This document shows positions 26,939 through 34,357 of a stretch of DNA of 64,000 bases, in pieces. The DNA is taken from contig NZ_CP044522.1 of the NCBI RefSeq assembly GCF_016495405.1, forward strand, positions 868,001 through 932,000, in the 5' to 3' direction. Source of the stretch: Cobetia sp. cqz5-12. GTDB lineage: Bacteria; Pseudomonadota; Gammaproteobacteria; Pseudomonadales; Halomonadaceae. A program made the position numbers and the translations under genes. Within the stretch, counting starts at the first letter, position 1. Each line of letters begins with the position of its first letter. Under the pieces are notes generated by a model. It was given only the letters and a program-made list of their open reading frames with translations, had not been told where the DNA came from and did no database searches.

Positions 26939-28111
26939 TTACAGCAGAGTGGCCGGCGTCAGCAGGTCAGTCAGCGTTCTGGCGATATCCCGGATGTTGG
27001 TGACACCGGAGTCATAGCAACCGACCACATCTTCGGGCATCAGATAGGGATTGACGCCCACATCCGCCGGATTGGCCAACAGGGCATCGATACCGCGATC
27101 GACCACGACCGGCTGATGCGTCATCGGGTTGGTACTGATCAGTACCGCGCGGCGTGACCCGGAGGTCGCCTGGATGCCGCCGACGCAGTTGGCATTGATC
27201 ACGCCCTGCAGCATGCGTACGCCGTAGGGCACCTGCGAGCGCAACACCGTGTAATTGCTGACGTTGTTGTTGTTGGCAGGGGTGGTCAGGTTGGAGGCAT
27301 AGATGACGATGCCCGGCGCGGTGAGCGGCGAGGGGCGCATCAGCGCGGCCTGGAAGGCACCGCTGGAGGGTACGTGGATCCGGTCCCCCACACGCAGCCA
27401 GGGATTGGCGGCATACTCGCCGTCGATCAGGCCGCGCATGTCGAGAATCTGTGTCTGGCCGTCGCGAATCAGCTCGATATGGCTCAGGTCCGCATCGGGG
27501 CGGATACCGCCGGCCGTGGTCAAGGCCGCCGACAGACGGCGCTGTTGACTGGCATCGCCGCCGGCGAAGTCACGGCGCACCATGCGCTCTTCCGGCAGAC
27601 GGGTATTGATGACCGCCTCGCCCGGGAAGAACACCGCGCCGGATACCGCAACGGCCAACGGCGCCCATTCCTCGAGCCGGATGCTGACATGCGCCAGCCC
27701 CGGGCGAATCAGCTCTTCCTGCACCAGACGCCGGGTGATCTCATCCGCCAGGGCGTCGATGGTCTTGTTGGAGGCCTCGACCGGCGAAAGCCACGGCAGG
27801 CGCAGGCGTCCGTCATGATCTACCTCATAGCTGCCATCGAAGAGTTCGCTGCCGGCAACCCTGACGCTCAGTCGATCGCCCGCTGCCAGCCGCTGGTCAT
27901 CGCCTGCGGGCAGCTGCATGAAGCGATCATCGGCATGAGGAGCAGGCAGCTCCAGCGGCCAGTGGGTCGCCTGTTGCCAGTGATCTTCGGCGGGAGTGTC
28001 GTCCAGCATGATCGGCGTACAGCCGCTCATCAGGGCGGCCGTGATCGCGACGCCCAGCAGGCATCGAAGAGAGCAGACAAGGGAGGTGGGCCGAGCCAGG
28101 TCGCGTTTCAT
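26939..28111 (-). CDS. Polysaccharide export outer-membrane lipoprotein (Wza-like)
   Basis: Outer-membrane export channel subunit. The lipoprotein signal ends with lipobox LMSG-Cys31. The Poly_export domain follows (LAAGDRLSVRVAGSELFDGSYEVDHDG), then SLBB-like beta-grasp domains (AVSGAVFFPGEAVI, LSAALTTAGGI, LRVGDRIHVPSS). At 390 aa it is similar to Wza (379 aa). The C-terminal region does not end in the classic Wza amphipathic barrel helix that I can recognise. Its ATG overlaps the STAS gene stop by one base (TGATG). It is the second gene of the leftward operon. Confidence 0.88.
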   Translation of the reverse strand: MKRDLARPTSLVCSLRCLLGVAITAALMSGCTPIMLDDTPAEDHWQQATHWPLELPAPHADDRFMQLPAGDDQRLAAGDRLSVRVAGSELFDGSYEVDHDGRLRLPWLSPVEASNKTIDALADEITRRLVQEELIRPGLAHVSIRLEEWAPLAVAVSGAVFFPGEAVINTRLPEERMVRRDFAGGDASQQRRLSAALTTAGGIRPDADLSHIELIRDGQTQILDMRGLIDGEYAANPWLRVGDRIHVPSSGAFQAALMRPSPLTAPGIVIYASNLTTPANNNNVSNYTVLRSQVPYGVRMLQGVINANCVGGIQATSGSRRAVLISTNPMTHQPVVVDRGIDALLANPADVGVNPYLMPEDVVGCYDSGVTNIRDIARTLTDLLTPATLL

Positions 28112-28470
28112 CAGGCTACCTCACGAGAAGGCCCTGTCCGTGTGTCACCGCTCGACTCCAGCAGCGGGTCGCGCTGATAGTAGATATCGAAGAGCTCGAA
28201 CAGGCGCACGCGCTCCAGCTCTGCCTGCATGACCGGCGAGGGTTCGACCACCACCAGCGCTACCGGGGAAAGTGCATCATGCAGGCTGACCAGCACCGAG
28301 AGCCCATCGGCATCGATGGCCTCGACATGACTGAGGTCCACCGCCAGCGTGCCGGTGTGCTCGGGAATCATCGCGAGCATTTCCTGGCGGAAATAGCGCG
28401 CGAGCTCGCCTGTCAGCTGCGCCGGCGGCGTGACCATGATGCCTTCATGGATTCGGGTAGTGATGGGCAT
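28111..28470 (-). CDS. STAS-domain protein with Asp at the phospho-serine position
   Basis: A 119-residue stand-alone STAS domain of the anti-sigma-factor-antagonist (SpoIIAA/RsbV) class. The core LAVDLSHVEAIDADGLSVLVSLHDA is recognisable. In classic members the loop reads D-S-S-G-L with the second Ser phosphorylated. Here it reads D53-A54-D55-G56, so the phosphorylatable Ser is replaced by Asp, a natural phospho-mimic. It is the first gene of the polysaccharide operon and overlaps the export-lipoprotein start by one base. I infer a regulatory or scaffolding role for the export machinery. Partner kinases or phosphatases are not in the window. The start is supported by GGGAG upstream. Confidence 0.85.
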   Translation of the reverse strand: MPITTRIHEGIMVTPPAQLTGELARYFRQEMLAMIPEHTGTLAVDLSHVEAIDADGLSVLVSLHDALSPVALVVVEPSPVMQAELERVRLFELFDIYYQRDPLLESSGDTRTGPSREVA

Positions 28471-28489
28471 GACGGGCTCCCTGTGCTTG

Positions 28490-28500
28490 ATGTCACCGCC
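28490..28500 (-). promoter_or_regulatory. Imperfect ops-like element in the polysaccharide operon leader
   Basis: On the minus strand the leader reads GGCGGTGACAT, against the RfaH-recruiting ops element GGCGGTAGYNT. The first six bases match exactly, but the central AG is GA. It lies 20 bases upstream of the STAS gene start. RfaH is encoded 1.7 kb away. Confidence 0.3.
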
Positions 28501-28536
28501 TGGCCTTAGCTGGGCCTGCGGTGCAGCTTGTTATCT

Positions 28537-28556
28537 TTATGCACTATGCCGCATAA
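28537..28556. repeat. Inverted repeat in polysaccharide operon promoter region
   Basis: TTATGC and GCATAA flank eight bases in the AT-rich part of the region between the operon's first gene and the ampG-like gene. It could be an operator. A TTGACA -35-like box lies upstream on the minus strand (complement of 28580-28585), but I found no well-spaced -10. Confidence 0.35.
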
Positions 28557-28676
28557 GCATCGTTTACCTGCTGTTACAGTGTCAACGACGCCGACTGACT
28601 TGCCTCATTCTTTCTTGCTGGGTTTCGTGGTCCTGTCTGCTGTTTCCGGACTTTCCAGGTTGCCTGCGCGACGTTG

Positions 28677-29984
28677 TCACTCGCCCGACATGGCGGGTGA
28701 CTTGTGTGGCGTGGCCAGCATCGCGCCCCAGTGACGAAAGCGCAGCAACAGCAACAGGCCCGGTATGGCGGCCAGCGTACAGATCCAGAAGAAGCTGTCC
28801 CAGCCGGCGGCATCGGCCAGATAGCCGGAGGGCGCGGCGATCACCACGCGCGGCAGGCCCATGATCGAGGAAAGCATCGCGTACTGGCCGGCGGTGAAGC
28901 GCTTGTCGGTCAGCGCGCCCATGAAGGCGATGAAGGCGGCGCTGCCCATGCCGGCTGCCAGATTCTCGAAGGCGACCACAGCCGCGAGCCACGCCAGCGA
29001 ATCACCGACGTGATGCAGCCAGACGAAGCCGGCAGTCGACACCATCTGCAGGATGCCGAACCACCAGAGCGCCCGATAGATGCCGATGCGCATGATCATC
29101 AGGCCGCCGAAGAAGGTGCCGGCCAGCAACGGCCACAGGCCGAACAGCTTCACGGTCGCGCCGATCTGGGAGTTGCTGAAGCCGATGTCCTTGTAGAAGG
29201 GCGTGGTCAGATTGCCGGCCACGGAATCGCCCAGCTTGTAGAGCAGGATGAACAGCAGCAGCCAGATGGCACCATCGCGCTTCATGAAGTGGCGGATGGG
29301 GTCCCACAGGATCTCATGCAGATGATGGGCGCGCGGCGCGGCCTGAGCCTCGGGCTCCGGTGCCAGCAGGGTCACCAGCATGCAGGCGCCCAGGGTCGCG
29401 GCCATGATCAGGTAGGTCACGCGGAAGCCGATCATGTCGGCCAGCACCAGACCACCGGCTGAGGCCATCAACATGCCGATGCGGTAGCCATAGACATAGA
29501 AGCTGGAGCCCAGCCCCAGCTCGTTGTCCGGCAGATGCTCGCGCCGATAGGCATCGATCACGATGTCCTGGGTAGCGCTGAAGAAGCTGACCGCCAGCGC
29601 GATGGCCCCCATGGTCAGCGGCGACATGTGCGGGTCCTGCAGGGCCAGCAGCGCGATGAGAGCGGTCAGGGCCAGCTGGGCGATCATCAACCAGCCACGG
29701 CGCCGGCCGAGCACCGGCGGCATGATGCGGTCCAGCAATGGCGCCCACAGAAACTTGAGGGTATAGGGCAGGCCGACCAGCGCGAGCAGGCCCACGGCGT
29801 CAAGCGAGACACCGGCATCCGTCATCCAGGCCTGCAGCACGCTACCGGTCAGCAGCAGTGGCAGCCCGGAGGCGAAGCCCATCAGGAACGTGATACCATG
29901 ACGGCCAACGAGTAAGCGTAAATCCTTTGAAGTCAAAGCCTTGCCTGTCCATGCAGAGGGTGTGGCCGCGCGTGTCACACGCAC
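28677..29984 (-). CDS. ampG: AmpG-like MFS permease (muropeptide import)
   Basis: Major facilitator protein with about 12 membrane segments and AmpG landmarks: GFASGLPLLLTGSVLQAWM, VGLPYTLKFLWAPLLDR and SATQDIVIDAYRRE. AmpG imports 1,6-anhydromuropeptides for cell-wall recycling and, in species with AmpR/AmpC, links this to beta-lactamase induction. The start is uncertain. No in-frame ATG precedes the domain, and the listed start is a GTG at 29984 without an obvious ribosome-binding site; a TTG closer to the first helix is also possible. It diverges from rfaH. Confidence 0.85.
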   Translation of the reverse strand: MRVTRAATPSAWTGKALTSKDLRLLVGRHGITFLMGFASGLPLLLTGSVLQAWMTDAGVSLDAVGLLALVGLPYTLKFLWAPLLDRIMPPVLGRRRGWLMIAQLALTALIALLALQDPHMSPLTMGAIALAVSFFSATQDIVIDAYRREHLPDNELGLGSSFYVYGYRIGMLMASAGGLVLADMIGFRVTYLIMAATLGACMLVTLLAPEPEAQAAPRAHHLHEILWDPIRHFMKRDGAIWLLLFILLYKLGDSVAGNLTTPFYKDIGFSNSQIGATVKLFGLWPLLAGTFFGGLMIMRIGIYRALWWFGILQMVSTAGFVWLHHVGDSLAWLAAVVAFENLAAGMGSAAFIAFMGALTDKRFTAGQYAMLSSIMGLPRVVIAAPSGYLADAAGWDSFFWICTLAAIPGLLLLLRFRHWGAMLATPHKSPAMSGE

Positions 29985-30135
29985 GGTGAGCGGCTATCTG
30001 CCGCTTGCGTCATTCATGGCCGGATTGTCGCACTGCCTGAGGGCAAGAGCCATGCATTGTCCTGCCGGTCAGCCGACAGGCATGATGCTAGTCGAGACAC
30101 GCATGAGTGGGGCAGGCAGGCAATGAGAGGTCATC

Positions 30136-30663
30136 ATGAGTGAAGCCCGAGAAGCTGCCAAGGCGCATTGGTATCTGATCCAGTGCAAGGGCGGGGAATC
30201 CTTCCGTGCGGCGGAGAACCTCACCAATCAGGGATTTCACGTCTTCCACCCTCTGCTGGAGGTGGAAAAGAAGCGCGGCGGCAAGCTGCGTTGGGTCGAA
30301 GAGCCGCTCTTCCCCTATTACCTGTTCATACGCCTCGATCAGATGGATGACAACTGGCGTCCGATTCGCTCGACCCGTGGCGTGCTCAAGCTGGTCAGCT
30401 TCGGCAACACGCCGACGGCGGTGCCGACGCCCCTGGTGGAAGCCCTGATCGCCAGCGGTGAGCAACGTCAGGAACAACCGCCGGAGAATGTCTATTTCCG
30501 GGCCGGAGAGCAGGTCGAGATCATCGATGGTCCCTTGAGTTCGCTCAGTGGCGTCTTCGAGAGCGCGAAGGGCGATGAGCGCGTCATCGTGCTGCTCAAT
30601 CTGATCAATCAGCAACAGCGTGTCGAGCTTTCCAGTCGTCAGCTGCGGCGCACCGAAAGCTGA
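30136..30663 (+). CDS. rfaH: Transcription antitermination protein RfaH
   Basis: NusG paralog that joins RNA polymerase at ops elements and reduces pausing and Rho termination in long surface-polysaccharide operons. The N-terminal NGN domain starts HWYLIQCKGGESFRAAENL and contains EEPLFPYYLFIRLD and the STRGVLKLVSFG segment, all close to E. coli RfaH. The C-terminal KOW part includes FRAGEQVEIIDGPLSSLSGVFE and LLNLINQQQRVELS. Length is 175 aa against 162 in E. coli. Its position between ampG and slyD, facing the polysaccharide operon, fits a role in that operon's expression. Confidence 0.93.
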   Translation: MSEAREAAKAHWYLIQCKGGESFRAAENLTNQGFHVFHPLLEVEKKRGGKLRWVEEPLFPYYLFIRLDQMDDNWRPIRSTRGVLKLVSFGNTPTAVPTPLVEALIASGEQRQEQPPENVYFRAGEQVEIIDGPLSSLSGVFESAKGDERVIVLLNLINQQQRVELSSRQLRRTES

Positions 30664-30731
30664 GCTGTCGTCCTGTCTCATCCGACTTGATTCGCGAGAC
30701 CGCATTGCACCTTTCTTCTGGAGTGGTTCCC

Positions 30732-31238
30732 ATGGCGATTACTTCCCAGCAGGTCGTCAGCCTGCATTACACCCTGCGCACCGCTGATGGCACTGTGCTG
30801 GATAGCTCCCTTGAGCGTGAGCCGATGGATTACCTGCATGGCCATGACAATATTCTGGCAGCGCTCGAGAGCGCGCTTGAGGGCTGTGATGTCGGCGACC
30901 GCAAGGTCGTCAATCTGACGCCAGCCGAAGGCTTCGGTGAGCGGGATGAAGGCCTGGTGCAATACTTCGGGCGTGATGCCTTCGGCCCGGGCGAGATCAA
31001 CGCCGGCATGCGCTTTCAGGCCCGCACGCCGGAAGGCCAGCGGTCGGTCACGGTGCTGGAAGTCGGCGAGCAGCAGGTCAAGGTCGATGCCAATCATCCA
31101 CTGGCAGGCCAGGCGCTGAGCTGGGAAGTCGAGGTGCTGGAGGTGCGTGATGCCACGCGTGCCGAGCTCTCGGCCGGTCATCCGCTCGGTCTCGATGTCA
31201 GCCATACCGAGATCGAAGACAAGAAGGTGCGCCGCTGA
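30732..31238 (+). CDS. slyD: SlyD-type FKBP peptidyl-prolyl isomerase without histidine-rich tail
   Basis: FKBP-type prolyl isomerase/chaperone. The FKBP core starts VSLHYTLRTADGTVLDSS. The MDYLHGHDNILAALESALEG stretch and the insert-in-flap domain (FGERDEGLVQYFGRDAFG ... VKVDANHPLAGQ) match SlyD closely. E. coli SlyD ends in a His/Cys/Asp-rich nickel-binding tail. This protein stops soon after the core (EIEDKKVRR, 168 aa), so the metallochaperone function seems absent. I chose the ATG at 30732 with GGAG upstream (8-base spacer). A long hairpin follows the stop. Confidence 0.92.
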   Translation: MAITSQQVVSLHYTLRTADGTVLDSSLEREPMDYLHGHDNILAALESALEGCDVGDRKVVNLTPAEGFGERDEGLVQYFGRDAFGPGEINAGMRFQARTPEGQRSVTVLEVGEQQVKVDANHPLAGQALSWEVEVLEVRDATRAELSAGHPLGLDVSHTEIEDKKVRR

Positions 31239-31291
31239 AGTCGGCATTGCAAAAGGGTGCGACGCTGAAGCGCCTCGTTGCAGCCCTCTTC

Positions 31292-31344
31292 AACAATAGA
31301 CAGCCCCGCAGCCGGAATCCTCGGCTGCGGGGCTGTCTGTTGTT
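31292..31344 (+). terminator. slyD terminator hairpin
   Basis: Near-perfect ~22-bp stem (AACAA-t-AGACAGCCCCGCAGCCG and its complement ending CTGTCT-g-TTGTT) around a 7-8 base loop. The T-run is interrupted (TTGTTGGGG), so some read-through is possible. Confidence 0.75.
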
Positions 31345-31507
31345 GGGGCCTATGGCGATGGAGAAAATTGATATGGATCAGTCGTCTACGCGCCTGCCGC
31401 AAGGAACGAGCCGTGAAGCCTTCAGGACTTGATACAGATCAGATTCGCGCGGGACATGGCGGGGTAGAGTGTCCCTGTCGAGGCCGCAGCAGGCCGACAC
31501 AGGCGGA

Positions 31508-31553
31508 AGAGCTATTGATATCAGAGCTATCGATGTCCAGAGCTATTGATGTC
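31508..31553 (+). repeat. Three direct copies of a 15-base sequence
   Basis: AGAGCTATTGATATC (31508-31522), AGAGCTATCGATGTC (31523-31537) and AGAGCTATTGATGTC (31539-31553) lie head to tail with one base between the last two. They sit in the presumed 5' half of the small-RNA candidate. Confidence 0.75.
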
Positions 31554-31691
31554 AAAAGCAGAGGTGCCAGCTGCCGACAGAGGCTGGCATTCAGGGAGCC
31601 CCTTGGGGAAGGGGCAGGCCAGGATGGCCGCTGTCAGAATCGGGCTTATTGCAGGTGCCGATTCGCCGTCAGGGGAGGGGGAAACCCCGCT

Positions 31692-31716
31692 AGCCGACCT
31701 TCGGGTCGGCTTTTTT
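31692..31716 (+). terminator. Rho-independent terminator, plus strand, with no protein gene upstream
   Basis: Perfect 8-bp stem AGCCGACC/GGTCGGCT, TTCG tetraloop and a run of six Ts. On the opposite strand the hairpin would be followed by no T-run, so it acts rightward. Confidence 0.88.
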
Positions 31717-31885
31717 GGTTGTGGGGGTCAGATAGAGAATGGCTAGTGCCGTGTTTGCATGACGATCGCTTGCCTCTGGGCTGCTTGAAAGCTATTGCCA
31801 GTTCCTGGCAGTTCTCCGGGAGGAAGAGAATCGCTGGGCAGGCAGCCCCGCAACTGACACGAGGTTGCCTGCCCAATGTGACGGC

Positions 31886-32305
31886 TCAACTATCGTTACT
31901 GGCAGTCTTGAGGCTCTCGACTTCCTTGTGGGTGTCGATGGCCTTCCCGGCGGTGGGCTTGTCGATGCCTTGACCTTTCTTGACAGTCTCGCTTTGCTTG
32001 GCCGATGGGCTCTTCGTGTTGATGGCCGAGGTCGTCTTGCCCGGCTCGCCCAGCGTCAACGTCGTGTTCATCCGCTTGAGCGTATTGGGGCCGATTCCCT
32101 TGATTTCCGTCAACTGTGCCACGTCGGTGAAGGGGCCGTTCGCCTTGCGCCACTCGATGATGGCCTGGGCCTTCTTGCCGCCGATGCCCTTGAGCTCGGT
32201 CAATTGTGCGGCAGTGGCGGTATTGATGTTCATGTCTGCGGCCTGACTGGTCGGTGACAGTACCAGCAGGCTGGTCACGAGAAGTGTTCCTAGCAAGGTT
32301 TTCAT
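31886..32305 (-). CDS. comEA: ComEA-like helix-hairpin-helix secreted DNA-binding protein
   Basis: A 139-residue protein with a signal peptide (MKTLLGTLLVTSLLVLSPTSQA, cleavage before ADMN). A ComEA-type double helix-hairpin-helix domain follows (NINTATAAQLTELKGIGGKK ... AQLTEIKGIGPNTLKRM, with GIG turns that bind the DNA backbone). Periplasmic ComEA binds incoming single- or double-stranded DNA during transformation. Many gammaproteobacteria carry such proteins. Here a Ser/Thr/Lys-rich tail of about 50 residues follows the domain. No other competence gene is adjacent, though comF lies 28 kb away. Confidence 0.87.
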   Translation of the reverse strand: MKTLLGTLLVTSLLVLSPTSQAADMNINTATAAQLTELKGIGGKKAQAIIEWRKANGPFTDVAQLTEIKGIGPNTLKRMNTTLTLGEPGKTTSAINTKSPSAKQSETVKKGQGIDKPTAGKAIDTHKEVESLKTASNDS

Positions 32306-32536
32306 GGTCGCTTCCTATGCTCACATCAGGGCGGTCGATTAGGGGTGCGCGGGGCGACCACCCGAGGCCCTGCGCGAGAAATACTCTGGACCAGGGATTA
32401 GATTTGTAGTCATTTAGATTTAAACGATTTCTCATCCTTGCGTGGCTTTCTGCGCTCAACGCAAGAAAGCACTACGAGCATTAGCTTGCTGATTCGATTC
32501 GTCTTTCTCTGGGCATACAACCACAGAGCCGAGCGC

Positions 32537-32542
32537 TATAAT
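32537..32542 (+). promoter_or_regulatory. Probable -10 box of the pyrF promoter
   Basis: A perfect TATAAT preceded by GCGC and 58 bases upstream of the pyrF start. The best-spaced -35 (CATACA at 32514-32519, 17-base spacer) is weak. Confidence 0.5.
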
Positions 32543-32599
32543 GTCGCCCCGAGCCCATGACCTCCTGTCATTGCGCCTGCCACATCGCCTGGAGCCCGG

Positions 32600-33301
32600 A
32601 TGCCTGCCACGACTTCCCCCCTGATCATCGCCCTCGACTACCCGGACATGAGTGCTGCGCTTGCCATGGCAGACCAGCTGGATCCTGCGCGCTGTCGCGT
32701 CAAGGTAGGCAAGGAGCTGTTCACGCGTGTAGGTCCCGAGATTCTCAAGGCATTGCATCAACGCGGCTTCGAGGTCTTTCTCGATCTCAAATTTCATGAC
32801 ATCCCCAACACCACCGCCCAGGCCGTGCTGGCGGCAGCGGAGCACGGCGTGTGGATGACCAATGTCCACGCCTCTGGTGGTGCGCGCATGATGCAGGCCG
32901 CTGCCGAGGCGCTCTCGACCCGTGGCCTCGACACCCAGCTGATCGCCGTGACGGTGCTGACCAGCATGGAACAGTCCGATCTGGCCGGTATCGGGCTGGA
33001 TGTCACGCCGCTTGCGCAGGTCGAGCGGCTGGCGGCTCTCGCTCAGCAGAGTGGCATGCACGGTGTGGTGTGCTCCGCTCGTGAGACTCCGAGCCTGAAG
33101 GCGCTGTGTGGTCCGGAGTTCCTGAAGGTGACGCCGGGTATTCGCCCGAGCTTCGCGCAGGCCGGTGATCAGCGGCGCACCATGACGCCCGGTGAAGCCA
33201 TGGCAGCCGGCAGCACCCATCTGGTGATCGGGCGTCCTGTCACCCAGGCGGAGGATCCGCTGGCGGCGCTGGCGCTGATCGAGCAGGAGCTGGGCGCCTG
33301 A
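32600..33301 (+). CDS. pyrF: Orotidine 5'-phosphate decarboxylase
   Basis: Converts OMP to UMP, the last step of de novo pyrimidine synthesis. The catalytic array is in [12 protein letters not shown] (Asp62, Lys64, Asp67). IIALDYPD at the N-terminus and VTPGIRP...GDQRR plus [12 protein letters not shown] at the C-terminus form the phosphate site. Length of 233 aa is typical of the group I enzyme. A TATAAT box lies upstream and a strong terminator follows, so it is probably a single-gene transcript. Confidence 0.96.
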   Translation: MPATTSPLIIALDYPDMSAALAMADQLDPARCRVKVGKELFTRVGPEILKALHQRGFEVFLDLKFHDIPNTTAQAVLAAAEHGVWMTNVHASGGARMMQAAAEALSTRGLDTQLIAVTVLTSMEQSDLAGIGLDVTPLAQVERLAALAQQSGMHGVVCSARETPSLKALCGPEFLKVTPGIRPSFAQAGDQRRTMTPGEAMAAGSTHLVIGRPVTQAEDPLAALALIEQELGA

Positions 33302-33340
33302 TCGGCTGATTGGCTGAGTGGCTGAGTGGTTGATTGCCAA

Positions 33341-33379
33341 AAAAGACGCCAGCCGCAGACTCTGCGGCTGGCGTCTTTT
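33341..33379. terminator. Strong bidirectional terminator after pyrF
   Basis: A perfect 18-bp stem (AAAAGACGCCAGCCGCAG and its complement) around ACT, with flanking A/T runs. An outer complementary pair ATTGCCAA/TTGGCAAT extends it. It serves both pyrF and the converging SIMPL gene. Confidence 0.92.
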
Positions 33380-33429
33380 GCTTGGCAATGATCACTGCTG
33401 ATCACTCGCTCACGTCTTGCGCGACTGCC

Positions 33430-34254
33430 TCAATCGGCAGACTTGATATGCCAGCTGACCTGAACGCTGCTCTCGAGGCTCAGCTCGCCGGGGCGGTATT
33501 CGCTGCCGCTGCTCTTGGCCTCTGCCATGTCGGCACGCATTGCCATCATCTGCGGGCGCGGGCTGTGTGAAGACTCATTGATCGATTGCACGTTGCCCAG
33601 GGTCGCGCCGAGGGTCTCGGCCATCAGCTGTGCCTTGTGGCGTGCCTTGGTCAATGCCTCCTTCAATACCTTGTCTTCCAGGGCATCCCGTTCACTGATC
33701 TGATACTGCACACCGGCCAGTTGATTGACGCCAGCCCCCAGCAGCAGGTCGATGACTTCCGGTACCTTGTCCAGGTCATCGAGAGAGAGGCTGATCGGAC
33801 GCTCGAGGTGCGTACGACGCCATTGCTGGGGCTGCTGCTGACCATTGTTGCGCTCGTAATACTGCTCAGGGCGCAGGTTGAGGCTGCCGGCGCTGATCTG
33901 ACGGCTGTCGATGCCCGCTTTCTCCAGTGCCTGAATCAGGGTCGTCATGCGCGATTCCAGTGACTCGCGCGCCTTGCGGGCCGCCTGACCCTCTGCCTTG
34001 CTGTCGGGAGCCTTGTCATCCACCTTGCGCGCGGGCGTCTTCTCCCACAGGCGCGCCTCGATGGTCGCCTTGTCGGGCGCCGCCTCCAGGCTGGCACTGG
34101 CGCTGACATGCACCAGTGCCGGTGAGGGCGTCTGGTCGGCGCGGGCCATGTGCGTGGCGCTGACGGTGCAGAGCGTCAGGCCGCATAATATGGCGGTACG
34201 ACGCAGGCGCTGGGCGAGGGAGGCCGAGCCTCTGGTGGCATGGTTCATCAGCAT
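33430..34254 (-). CDS. SIMPL-domain (DUF541) periplasmic protein
   Basis: A 274-residue exported protein. The signal peptide is preceded by a basic N-region (LRRTAILCGLTLCTVSATHMARA). The SIMPL/DUF541 domain includes VHVSASASLEAAPDKATIEARL, ISAGSLNLRPEQYY, GVQYQISERDALEDKVLKEA and KARHKAQLMAETLG. The family is widespread in bacteria, and related YggE proteins are linked to oxidative-stress phenotypes, but no biochemical role is established. It converges with pyrF and diverges from btuF across a 103-base gap. Confidence 0.85.
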   Translation of the reverse strand: MLMNHATRGSASLAQRLRRTAILCGLTLCTVSATHMARADQTPSPALVHVSASASLEAAPDKATIEARLWEKTPARKVDDKAPDSKAEGQAARKARESLESRMTTLIQALEKAGIDSRQISAGSLNLRPEQYYERNNGQQQPQQWRRTHLERPISLSLDDLDKVPEVIDLLLGAGVNQLAGVQYQISERDALEDKVLKEALTKARHKAQLMAETLGATLGNVQSINESSHSPRPQMMAMRADMAEAKSSGSEYRPGELSLESSVQVSWHIKSAD

Positions 34255-34357
34255 GGGTATTCCCTTGAGTAAAGTGGCAACATTGTCGCCTGGCGCTTGG
34301 TGAGGGGCATGAATACGAGCGCGACAGGCTTGAAAGTATCAGTAATGGGGGCGATGC

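Larger units (their letters stand above)
31430..31716 (+). ncRNA. Candidate structured small RNA with GGA-bearing hairpins
   Basis: A plus-strand terminator at 31692-31716 has no protein gene of its own, because slyD already ends at 31238 with a hairpin. Reading towards it I find consecutive stems. They are TGCCAGC/GCTGGCA (31565-31589), GCCCC/GGGGC with loop TTGGGGAA (31598-31615), GGCCA-GGA-TGGCC (31616-31629) and GAATCGG/CCGATTC (31637-31664). Then come a GGGG...CCCC stem and the terminator. GGA motifs exposed in several loops recall CsrB/RsmZ-type RNAs that sequester CsrA/RsmA. The 5' end is a guess, and this is inference from structure only. Confidence 0.45.
31239..31885. other. 647-base gene-free region between slyD and comEA-like gene
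   Basis: No convincing protein-coding gene. It holds the slyD terminator (31292-31344), a triplicated 15-base repeat (31508-31553), a chain of hairpins ending in a perfect Rho-independent terminator (31692-31716), and about 170 featureless bases before the comEA-like stop. A 231-codon frame crosses both terminators and has no family similarity; I treat it as spurious. Confidence 0.7.

Noticed and set aside
31278..31973. A 231-codon frame across the slyD-comEA gap
   Set aside because: It runs through two strong hairpin terminators and into the comEA-like gene on the other strand. Composition is Cys/Arg/Trp-rich and not protein-like.
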